Translations under genes and position numbers: made by a program
NCBI GenBank assembly: GCA_963971425.1
Contig: OZ020517.1
Location: 31,778,734 to 31,842,733 of the forward strand
Reading direction: 5' to 3'
Length of the DNA stretch: 64,000 bases
Source: Bryoerythrophyllum caledonicum
Lineage: Eukaryota > Streptophyta > Bryopsida > Pottiales > Pottiaceae
Shown: positions 54,735 to 64,000 of the stretch, one piece after another
Numbering within the stretch: position 1 is the first letter of the stretch
How the letters are laid out: each line of letters starts with the position of its first letter
Notes under the pieces: model-generated
What the model was told of the DNA's origin: nothing
The model's database searches: none
What the model saw: only the letters and a program-made list of their open reading frames with translations

Positions 54735-54910
54735 AAGAGTGCCCAGACTACCCGGAGTCCCCATTTTTAGCTTTGAGTGGTACTAACTTTCAAACCACAA
54801 ATCCAAAAAATAAAATTAAAATACCTCCACAAAGCTCTTATCAAAGGCTATCATGTATAACATTTTTTAATGAAAACGGTTATTTTTTCGGATTGTAGGT
54901 ACATGCCTAA
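54735..54910. mobile_element. Fragment of the TTAA-type MITE family
   Basis: Matches the right part of the 21589-22521 copy, for example TGGTACTAACTTTCAAACCA and GAAGCTCTTATCA-like tracts at 54778-54845. Neither terminus is present. Confidence 0.7.
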
Positions 54911-55171
54911 TATCTATTTTGACATTGGGGACAGTTGGTTTTTTTCGGGGTTTACGAAGATGTTGTTTTCTGAAATTTTACCCCACCCTCCCCACGGCGG
55001 CAGCCTGCGACTCACAGCGCCCTGCAACGGCAAATGCTGCGGTGAGGGGCGGCAATGTGAAAGCGGCTTGGCTTGCTTGTTTCCGGGTAGCGGTACAGCT
55101 TCCAGTACGGAGTGAACCTGTTCGGCATGCTACAGGTTCCGTTTCCCTCCTTTTTGCTCCGGGCTGGCGGG

Positions 55172-55321
55172 CTAAGCAGTGGAGATGCTCTTCAAAGACC
55201 CAAGGACTGACTTCTCGGGGATGACTTCGGCCCCATGGATGATAAAACACCTGCCCCCTTGGATCCACTTAGTCACTGGGTGGCCTTGAGCCTTGGCCTT
55301 CGGCTCGGGCTCCTCAGCCAT
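55172..55321 (-). CDS. Small open frame of unknown function (49 aa)
   Basis: Starts with ATG, MAEEPEPKAKAQGH, and reads on with VTKWIQGGRCFIIHGAEVIP to a TAG. GC-rich like the transporter exons and unlike the DNA around it. It may be a first exon or a fragment of a larger gene; no homology is recognised. Confidence 0.3.
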   Translation of the reverse strand: MAEEPEPKAKAQGHPVTKWIQGGRCFIIHGAEVIPEKSVLGSLKSISTA

Positions 55322-57611
55322 TAGATCATTTGCATAGATCATCTGGATACCGTTCGATCAGAAAGGAAGGGGAACGGGGCCAGCAAGGGAACGGAGTACT
55401 GTAGCAGTGAACAGTGGTACTCCGGTGGGCTAGCACGGTCAGGTACCCCTCCGATTATTTTTGTCTTTCTTCATACATGCGAGAGAAAACCTGTAAAATG
55501 TGTTATTTTCACAAATTTAGTGTAGAACATTAGTTAGGGTGACTACATGCTAGTTGCATTTTTTCAATTAACATGTATATAAAGTGTTTGAATATTGTGT
55601 GTTATATGGACGTGGTAGTTTGACCATAAGAATACAATGAACAATTCAAGTGTGCATATAGCATTGATCCTAGAAATATTGCATAAATTTAGAATCATAA
55701 TAAGTAAGTCTATGTAGGATGTAATCATAAACATTTGTAGAAGAGTGAATGGAATAAGTAAATAGTGACCTGGTTGTAAATATAAGTGAAACTATTTGAA
55801 ATATTTTTCATAAGTTTATAAATGATTGCAAGACATTGTGTCAAAAGTTGTTTATGTCTTATAAGTGTCAATAAAAGATAAAAGAAACTTATCACTTGGT
55901 TGATAAAAACTCAACATACAAGTAAGTTTATGCATTAAATGTTACCTTATTTATAAAATTTAGGGAAAATAGATCAAGATACATGAAAGTGGTTGTTTCC
56001 ATAAGATATTTAAAATCATTTTTTCATGTGTTTTAGCATTTTAAGCATGTATTTAGGCATTGCTTCATTTTCCATATAGAGGACTTGCTAGATGACATTG
56101 AATAAAAGGGGTTATATCTAAGGTTTTAGTAGTTGTTAGTGGTCTTAGGGGTGGCCAAGGGTACTTTAAGGCCAAAAAATTATATTAGCAAGTCATTTGA
56201 AAACATTGTTAGTTTTAAAATTTTAAAATAGATAATATTGATCTTTGATTTTCAATTGAATCATATGAATCTTTGAATAGTTAATAAATTCAAACCCTTC
56301 TATCAAGCTATAATTAAATTTTCACATCATTAATATATATCAACTGTCTATTTGAAATATCAAAATATAACAATGTATATGTAGTGTACCAAAGTTATAA
56401 AGAGAAAAATACAAGATAACATCTAAAATAGTATATACCACAAATAGTAAACCGTTTTTTTAGGTGTGGACTTGTTTGTTTATATTGTCAAATGAAGACT
56501 TGTTTGTTTTTTGAATTTTTTGCATCTACAAAAATTGTAATCATAATGGTTTAGGTCGTACTATTAGGTATTGTCGGTTTTTGTTGGACGAGGCTATTTT
56601 GCGAGTGTAGAGTTGCGAGCGGAGAGCGGTGATCCTTGGTTTGCGAGCGAACAGTGCAAAAAAAGATAAGATTACGTAGAAAAAGTAAAAGTTTGTGATT
56701 TTTGTAACAAGAATAAAGTACTAAATGTAGTACGTCTAAGGCCCTATTACCGTGGACTAGGTGGCTTAAACATTGGGCAGGTCAAAATATTCTTAAATAA
56801 TAGATGGACTTCATGTGAGAAAAAGGTGCTAGTCAACAGGAGGAAGGCCTATGACCGTGGTGATAAGGTTTGTCCAATAATGAGAAGATATGATTTCTAT
56901 GACTAAGATGATAAGGGAGAAATATAGTTGAATGTGTGGAGATAGAGAGCGGACAAAAAGTTGGTTGCGGGCACAGAACTGAAGTGGATAAAGGGAAATG
57001 ACCGTGAGAATGACTCTTATGGGGGGACAATGTCAAGTATAGATAAGGGCCTCGTATGGGAAATGGTAAGGGGCACGGAGAGGTACATGGTGATGGTGTA
57101 AGAGTTTCAAAGAGTGAGTTTACGATAGAACTACGGTTTAGGGGAAGTATAAAGGAGATCGACTTAGGGCATCTGAGTGTTAGAGGGTGTGATAGTGATG
57201 GTTGAGAGGTGCAGAGAGCCTAACACCGAAACCCAAAACAACTCGACAAGTGTAGAACCTGTGTGCACTAAACAACCATCTTCCCGTCATTTCCATGTGA
57301 AACAGAAGAAACTGCGCATAAATAAAATATTCAGGTGGCCCTTTTAGTCTCACCACAATTTTCATATGAATAAAATAAAATAGACAAACGGATCAAAAGC
57401 ATATTTAAGCACCATAGTGTTTTAGAAGCAGAATCTGAAGGACTCGTTTTATCTCATTCCAAGTGAAACTAGGACCGTCCATGAAAACATCTAGGTCCTA
57501 GTCGAATCCAAATACTATGATAAAGACGTAGTATAGGTGCTTGCAGTAGGTCCAAGCACCACGCTTACCTAGTGACTTCTGTGACATCTCCGTGAAAGAT
57601 CGACAATCACA
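55322..57611. other. Long AT-rich intergenic stretch
   Basis: About 2.3 kb without any gene I can support. GC-richer spots at 56580-56660 and 56930-57180 show no motif. Confidence 0.4.
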
Positions 57612-60600
57612 TTATGGGAACTGACCAATTGTCAATATATACCATGAAACCTTGGAAATGCTACTAGACTGTAAAGTAATTATGCAGCCAAGAGCAAGAG
57701 GTGGTACCATAAGGATATCATTGATCTTCGCAGCTACGGATAGTGCAGAGGCACAACTGTTGTGGTGTTTAGTAGTAGGAGCTTTAAGATTCCTACGGAT
57801 AGGCTTTTTGAATCTCGTAGTTGGGTGGTCCAAAGGATTGGGAGGAGGATAGTAGTCCGCAAGGTCCATGGAATCGCCTTCGCCAAACAACTTTTGAGGA
57901 GACATCTCAACTCGCTCTGCAAGTCTAAAGCCGCCGCACTCGAGAGCAAATATCTCTGACTTGCTAAGATTAATGCCCATCTTCACTGGCCATACGTCTA
58001 GAACAGGGGGTTTAGAAACAACCTATGGTCGTCGAGGGCTGTGGACTCAACGATGGATATCATCTTTGCAAAAGAAGAACTGCATCTTCTCCATTCTGGT
58101 CTTCTTGTAATTGTCCATGAGGCCACTATAAGTTGGAGCAGCCGTAGGTCGCCCGCTCTGAACAATATTTGTAACACATTTCATTCTGCCATGCATGGCA
58201 AAGCAAGCTTTCCCGAGGTCTTCAGAAGCCTTGCAATGTGCCACTGCCTCTCGTTGCAAACAATCTCCTAAACTAATTTAACATGCTGCATAGGAGGCAA
58301 AGTAGCCGGAGTCTTAGACAAATGAACCTCAACTAGAGCAGACCTCATTTCAGACGGCAAATCAAAGTCTTCAGCTGTGAGATCAACAATCTTTGGATCG
58401 TTCCTTCGTCTCCTAAGTTGTGGACGGGAGACACTAATCTTGTAAAGGCGGTGGGAATCAAATTTAGAGCCTGGAGGAAGGTCTCTTTTCCGTTTCAACG
58501 AAAAGAATTCTTCTTCACTTTCTAGGTGAGGATCTCGTGTGCAAAATTTTGTTGCACCCGGCACTGTGGCAAAAGTTGCTTGAAGAGCTGTAGTATTCCC
58601 AGTGCACTGAGCGGTTCGATTGGTAGTACGGAGTCGGAGTTCCTCCTTGTCAGGACCAGTTCCGGGCTTTCATCCTTAAGAAACTGATAGTAGGCAACAA
58701 CCTACATGAATGCGCGGACCATGTCATCAACAGCGGCGACATAGAGATCATTCCCTCTTTTGCTGGACTGTTGCAGCCATTTATTATGGATTGTCTCGGC
58801 CAAATTACACGAGGGCATTTCCGCAAGTTCGAAGTCGGACAGATCCTGCAATGAGAAAGATTCAGTAGGCATGATTTGGCAACTGGAGTTCGAAGTGCAG
58901 TCAAAGACTCAAAGTGATAACAACACTGTAAAGGAAGACGTGGTTCAACAGAGGGCAATGGCGACAACGCCTTCAGACTGGTCAAGAATAGACACCTCCG
59001 TCGCCGATATGTATGAATGACAAGCACTTCGTTGCTCATGTGAGCAGGCGATGTCGGCTACGTTCAGTTCCCAGAACAGACGATTCCAATTGTATTACTG
59101 TGGAAGGGCAGCTGATATCGGCGACCTATAATAAGGATAAAGAAAAACCTGGGGGAACAGGAACTGCCCAAAAGAAAAGAAAAGAAGAAGAAAAAATGAA
59201 AGGGAAAAAAACCAAAAGAAATGGAAAGAAGATGGAAAAAACCGGGAAATACAAAAAACAATCAATGAAAATTAATGAATTGTGAATATAAACATACCGG
59301 CAATGAAGAATGAAAAGGTTTAATTTTGTATAGAATAGATTGTAAGACTGACGTTGCCAGGCACACTACTAGAATTTGGTGAAAGGAATTAACGACGCAG
59401 GTTTTAGTACTGTAGAATGTAAAATGAACTAACCGAGAACAAAGCAATGTACACTGCTAAAGCCCATCAACACTTTTTAGAATAAAGATATATAAAGAAA
59501 CATGATTCTAAAGGAACTTACTAATTGCATGAACCCGTCCCATAGCCGGTATCTGAAATGCCAGAATGCAAGCCACAAGTCAAGTCTTGGAAGTGCCTCC
59601 TCTGTTGCGGCACCAGAAGACAACCACCATGCTCGGATTGCCAAGTATCGACTGTGGGCATCTTCCAAAGAGATGGAGTCCTTGTATAACTTGCAGAGAC
59701 GGCGGTGTTGGTCCTGAAGGTCGACCCTAATGTTTGCCTTAGTGTGCTTTTCGAGTGATTGCATCCGATGAAATAGGCAAATCCTCTCGTGATTGTCCAT
59801 TGGCACTGCGGGGTCGCCCGAACCGTACAAAATACGCACGGCATTCCAATTTGCCTGAGCGCTGTCTGCCATGAATCCTTTTAAATTTGGATTAGAGATA
59901 CCATGCCTCTTTGCAACATTATTGAGACTCTTCCAAAAAAGTTGTTGAGCATCAACGTCCTCTGATTGCATATCGCACACAACAATTGTCATAACCCAAC
60001 AAAATGTCGAATCGTAAACATGATAGGCCATGGTGGTCCACTCCTTAACGCGTTTCATGTGGTCAAACATCATCCACGCCTCTTCCAAATCGCCTCCAGG
60101 TTGCATTCGCTTTACTAAATCAACCCCGCATCCAGGACCAACCCCGGACATCTTGAAAATAAAAACTTTCTCCGTCCCTCTTCTTTGTCTAGGAAAGCGG
60201 TTCTCGTAGATGAATGCCCAGCTACTAGAACCCCTCAACTTTGTTATACTGTCCATAACTTCAAATCGTCGCAAGAATCGGAAAGTGGTCACTTCATTCC
60301 GAATATTTGGGGAGGACATCTACTTGAACTTCTCCAGAACTGAAATGAGTTTATCAAATGGAAGAACCTTATGAGGAACACCTTCAGGGCATAATAGTAA
60401 TTCTCCTAGGTACTCCTTCTCGGCCGCCCTCCTCACCATGGCCGTGGTCGGCCAAGACGAAGGCCATGGCGAGGAGGGTTCAGCCCCCCTCGTCGCCATG
60501 GTTGTCATCTTGACAGACGACGGCCATGGTGCGGAGGGCGGCCAACAACGACTGCCCTCCTCGCCATGGCCATGGTCGGCCAAGACGACGGCCATGGTGA

Positions 60601-60694
60601 GGAGGGCGGCCGACAGCGGCTGCCCTCCTCGCCATGGCCGTGGTCGGCCAAGATGACGGCCATGGCCAGGAGGGTTCGGCCTCCTTCTCGCCAT
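57612..60694 (-). pseudogene. MULE-type transposase gene, decayed, multi-exon
   Basis: On the minus strand the catalytic exon (about 60430-59522) contains YHVYDSTFCWVMTIVVCDMQ, KGFMADSAQANWNAVRI and ICLFHRMQSLEKH, which fit the first Asp, second Asp and C/H motif of MULE DDE transposases, then a GT donor after GFMQL. It is cut by an in-frame TAG at 60320. A later exon starts at 58845 (DLSDFELAEMPSCNLAETIH) with a TAG after AFM near 58708. Further pieces with SGRPTAAPTYSGLMDN (58047-58259) and DLADYYPPP (57612-57986) lie in order. The type of protein is a cut-and-paste transposase. Target-end repeats are not identified. Alternative: a host gene derived from one. Confidence 0.68.
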
Positions 60695-60780
60695 GGCCGT
60701 CGTCTTGACAGACGACGGCCATGGTGAGGACGGCAGCCGACAGCGGCCGCCCTCCTCACCATGGCCGACGTCTTCCTAGA
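60428..60780. repeat. Palindromic minisatellite
   Basis: Five to six units of 60-75 bp built from GCCCTCCTC(A/G)CCATGGCC and its reverse complement GGCCATGG(T/C)GAGGAGGGC, separated by GTCGGCCAAGACGA-type loops. Each unit can fold on itself, and neighbouring units can pair too. It is much GC-richer than its surroundings and lies upstream of the transposase exon. Confidence 0.85.
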
Positions 60781-61063
60781 TGAAGGCAGGGAAGCAACAG
60801 AAAGGGCAATTGCCAAAGAAAATGTTTTATAGGCACATTGTAATCCTCTCAACGATATCTAAATCTCGGTGTAAGTGATGATATCTCGAGAGTTTGATGC
60901 TAGAATTGTCTTTTCCTTTCCTCGGATTGACCTCAAGACATTGCGTTGCAGGCCAACCATGCTCACTGAATTTGATTGGTCTGAAAGCTTTCCAGAGTTT
61001 TTCTCGTAGGAAAAAACTACAGGTGGAGGCAAAAACAGCCGTGGAGACAACATTGGTGCCCTT

Positions 61064-62115
61064 CAAAAGACCCCCTTAAATGTATATCAAGGAAACCTCT
61101 AAAAGAGCAGCCGACATCGGAGCCGACAAAGAGGACCTTTTAAATGTATATGAAGGGAACCTCCAATAGGGCACCCGACATCGGCGACTTCTTAGAGGAT
61201 CCCTTAAATGTATATTATGGAACCCTCCAAAAAGGTAGCCGACATCGGCACCCTTCTACAAGACCCCCTTCAATGAATAAATAAGGGAACCTCAAAAAAG
61301 GCAGCCGACATCGGCTGCCTCTAGAATATGCAACACGCTCTGGAAAATTTGAAGATTTTTTCAAAATGATACTACAATTTATTATTGGACATTGTACGAA
61401 TGAGTTATTTGCGGATGAAGTTATGAGATTCAAAGCTTCATCCATTGATAACTCATCCGTACAATGTCCAATAATAAAGTGTAGTACCATTTCGGAATTA
61501 TCTTCAAATTTTCCAAAGCGTGTTGCACATTCTAGAGGCAGCCAATGTCAGCTGCCCTTTTTGAGGTTTCCATAGTATACATTTAAGAGGTCTTCCAGAC
61601 GATCGCCAATGTCGGCTGCCTTTTTGGAGGTTCCCTAAACATAAATTCAAAGGGTCTTCTAGAGGGGCGCCGATGTCGGCTACCCTTTTTATAATTCCTT
61701 TAATATACATTTACGGGGCCTTTTAGAAGAGCGCTAATGTCAACAACCTTTTTGGAGGCTCCCTTAATATATATTGAAGGGATTTTCATGAGGGTCGCCG
61801 ATGTCGGCTGCCATGTTGAAGGTTCACTTGATATACATTTAGGGGGTCCTCTTGAAGAGGGAAGATGTCAACAATCCTTTTGAAGGTTCCTTAATATATA
61901 TTTAAGGGATCTTCTAGGAAGGCGCCGATGTTGGCTGCCATTTTGGAGGTTTCTGAATATACATTTAAAGGGTTCTCTTGAGGGGCGCCAATGTCGGCTG
62001 CCTTTTTGGAGGTTCTTCTAATATACATATAGAAGGACCTTTTAAGGGGCACCAATGTCGGCTCTACTTTTGGAGGTTTCTTTAATAAAAATTGGAGAGG
62101 CCCTCTAGAAGGGTG
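61064..62115. repeat. Large foldback with 65-bp tandem repeats in both arms
   Basis: Left arm 61064-61427 and right arm 61430-61793 are reverse complements around an axis near 61428; the matches include ATTGTACGAATGAGTTAT against ATAACTCATCCGTACAAT and the CAACACGCTCTGG region. The arms carry a roughly 65-bp unit with GCCGACATCGGC: four units on the left, and nine on the right in the opposite orientation, extending to 62115. No coding capacity. It may be a foldback transposon or long MULE-like ends. Confidence 0.8.
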
Positions 62116-62116
62116 C

Positions 62117-62547
62117 TGTTAGGGACCTAGTCCTTAGAACTTTCTGGAACTTTCCAGAAGATACTTGGAACTCCATAGATCCTCCTAGAACCTTCTAGCA
62201 TCTTTGTAGTTGGCGGAAGCTTCTCGAGAAGCTTCTAGTTGATAGCGGTCAGTGGAAGTCGCTCGAGAAGCTTCCTATGTTTGCGGAAGCCCCTCGAGAA
62301 GCTTCCTATGTTTTCGGAAGCCCCTCGAGAAGCTTCCTAGACTAGTGTATATATTGGAGTCGAGGCTGAAGAGTTCTTCAGTCTCGACAACGCATCTCTT
62401 GGAGCTCTAGCTCACCTCTCTTGGTGTTGTTCGTGTACTCTCTTGTTAATCCAAGTTTTTAGTTTCTTGCCTTCAACTCTATTCTAGTCCAAACTTTCTT
62501 GTTGGTTAATTTTGTGTCCTTGACAGTTTGTCAAGACTGAATTATCA
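62117..62547 (+). repeat. 5' LTR of a second Ty3/gypsy element
   Basis: Starts TGTTAGGGACC and ends ATTATCA, TG...CA ends, 431 bp. CTCGAGAAGCTTC-type repeats lie in the U3 part (62220-62340). Just after it is TTGATATCAAAGC (62548-62560), close to the TGGTATCAGAGC primer-binding site for initiator Met-tRNA used by many plant elements. The 3' LTR is beyond the window. Confidence 0.75.
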
Positions 62548-62802
62548 TTGATATCAAAGCTAGTTTCTTCTTGCTAGAGTGTGGATTACCCCTCTTCTTG
62601 AAGGTGTGCTAGTGTGTTAGTGGTTGCGGATTACCCTCCTCTAAACTGATATCTCTTCTATCTCAATATTGGAGCCTTGTTCTTCTTGGAGAGAGTGGAT
62701 TATCCCTCTTCTTGGAGTCTTGATGCGTTTTAGAGGTTGCGGAGTACCCTCCTCTAAACCAATATTGTCCTCTTGTCACATCTTTTTTTCTCTTGTCTTT
62801 AA

Positions 62803-63829
62803 ATGGTTGGAGGTCAAGACGTTAGCATGGCTGAAAGTTTGGAATCCAAATTGGATGCCATCATGAACGCTCTTGCCACGTTGTCACATAGGACTGTGGA
62901 GATCGAAGGAGTCATGGCATGACTTCATAATGGTGGAACCTCTGAGATAGCACAGTCTGGAGACCACCGGCCTCAAAGCTCTGCACCAGAAGAAGTAGCT
63001 CTAGCTTCGGCTCGGCAAGACCCGATGATACAACAACAAAATGAGCCTCGAGTTAGCCTCTCGGATAAGTTCGATGGTAGGCGTTCTAAGTTTCGAAGAT
63101 TTGTCAACCAAATCAGGTTGATAAACAATTTTACAGCCCGAGCGCTACTCGACGGAGGAATCACGTGTTGGACTAGTGGGGACCCTGCTTACGGGACAAG
63201 CTCTATCGTGGTTTGCTCCCTTGTTCGAGAAGCAATCACCAATTTTGAACAACTTTGAGACATTCTTAGAGGCGTTTGCGAAAGCATTTGGCGAACACGA
63301 CAAAGCTCGTTGGGCTACAACGAAGATCCGGTCACTACAACAAGGAGCACGCTCTGTATCAGTCTATGCATCGGACTTCCGACAATTGGCATGTGACATT
63401 AATTGGGACGAAGAGGCGTTGATGAGCCAATTTTATTGGGATTTAAGAGACGACGTAAAAGATTTGCTATTGTCTCTCCCTGATCCACGAACGTTAAACG
63501 AAGCCATCAGTCAGGCGGTGAAATGCGATAACCGCCTATTCCAACGTCGCCAAGACCAATGCTTGAGACAACAAACGGTTCGCCACGACCCAATTATGTC
63601 GGCTACCCGAGTGAATTCCCACTTGGAGACAGATGACATGCAAATTGATGCGTTATGTTTCAAGACCCTTACTCCAGAAGAGAAGAAGCGGCGTATGGAG
63701 GAAGGACTATGCTTGTATTGTAGTGAAAAAGGCCACAAAGTTGGAAGCTGCCCCAAGAAGCAGAACCGGCACGTTGTGAGGACCAAGAGCGCATTTGTTC
63801 AGGAAAACAAGGATGCCCAGCCACAATAG
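62803..63829 (+). pseudogene. gag of the second Ty3/gypsy element
   Basis: Starts MVGGQDVSMAESLESKLD, with a coiled-coil-like first part broken by TGA near 62920. It then shifts frame near 63145. The capsid core is GTLLTGQALSWFAPLFEK, FAKAFGEHDKARWATTKI and QFYWDLRDDVKDLL, as in Ty3/gypsy and PEG10-like gags. A full CCHC knuckle, CLYCSEKGHKVGSC, follows near 63712-63752. Stop TAG 63827-63829. Gag would build the particle and bind RNA. Pol continues in another frame. Confidence 0.8.
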
Positions 63830-63831
63830 GA

Positions 63832-64000
63832 ACCGTGCGGCTGGATAGTCGAAAACCACAACAACAATCATGTTCCTTTCTTTCTGCCCAACCTGCCCTT
63901 TGCTTTACGATCCCTTTGTTTCTTGGCCCTCAAAAATTGAAAACCTTAGCATTGTTAGATTCTGGAGCATCTGCTTGTTTCTTAGACGAAGAATTTGCTA
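63832..64000 (+). CDS. Start of pol: aspartic protease (cut by window end)
   Basis: In the frame minus one relative to gag: TIPLFLGPQKLKTLALLDSG, then ASACFLDEEFA, with active-site DSGA at 63958-63969, the retroviral-type protease. The frame change after the gag stop would need a frameshift or a separate product. Only the first strand of the domain is inside the window. Confidence 0.75.

Larger units (their letters stand above)
62117..64000 (+). mobile_element. Second Ty3/gypsy element, 5' part
   Basis: LTR, primer-binding site, leader, gag (62803-63829) and the start of protease are present; the element runs off the right edge. It shows only a TGA and one frameshift in gag, far less decay than the element at 12-21 kb. 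Confidence 0.82.

Noticed and set aside
60438-60852. Open frames of 72-124 codons across 60438-60852
   Set aside because: They are translations of the palindromic minisatellite on both strands, with no conserved domain. Only the part next to 60430 joins the transposase.

Overview
The window looks like nuclear DNA of a streptophyte plant, probably a bryophyte, charophyte or other non-seed plant with a repeat-rich genome. Evidence: spliced genes with GT-AG introns, a lysine/histidine-type amino-acid transporter, a plant ribosomal protein eL20 (RPL18a), an LRR-receptor-kinase 5' fragment, and many plant-type transposons. The species cannot be fixed from sequence alone. A Ty3/gypsy element carrying a DRM/DNMT3-like cytosine methyltransferase recalls elements reported from charophyte algae.

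Host genes: an LHT-like transporter (minus, six exons, 5025-8312), RPL18a (plus, four exons, 48339-49891), an LRR-RLK 5' fragment (plus, 50637 to about 51149, apparently broken) and a convergent two-exon protein-kinase-like gene (minus, 51313-53577). A coding-like but unrecognised region lies at 1072-2727. Almost everything else is mobile DNA.

Layout: 0-5 kb, a TCCGGA-rich unknown region and a TTAA-flanked piggyBac-like MITE. 5-8.3 kb, the transporter. 8.8-10.2 kb, a MITE with a pogo/Tigger-like fragment nested in it. 12.1-20.9 kb, a decayed Ty3/gypsy element (gag, protease, cytosine methyltransferase, RT, RNase H, integrase, PHD finger) with LTRs. 21-26.5 kb, a deletion-derivative Helitron and several MITEs. 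27.2-38.7 kb, an unusually long, almost intact LINE on the minus strand with a 2A-like motif, a possible methyltransferase-like module and RNase H. 41.1-47.3 kb, a dead autonomous-type Helitron with a MITE inserted in its terminal CTAG. 48-54 kb, the gene island. 57.6-60.7 kb, a decayed MULE-type transposase gene. 60.4-62.1 kb, palindromic minisatellites and a large foldback. 62.1 kb to the end, the 5' part of a second Ty3/gypsy element.

The best candidates for a new system are (i) the retrotransposon combining a captured cytosine methyltransferase with a terminal PHD finger, which suggests an element that writes and reads chromatin marks, and (ii) the giant LINE with a duplicated 2A block and an extra module between RT and RNase H. 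Many nonsense codons in the decayed elements are TAG where related proteins have Gln. This fits C-to-T decay of CAG, a CHG methylation site.
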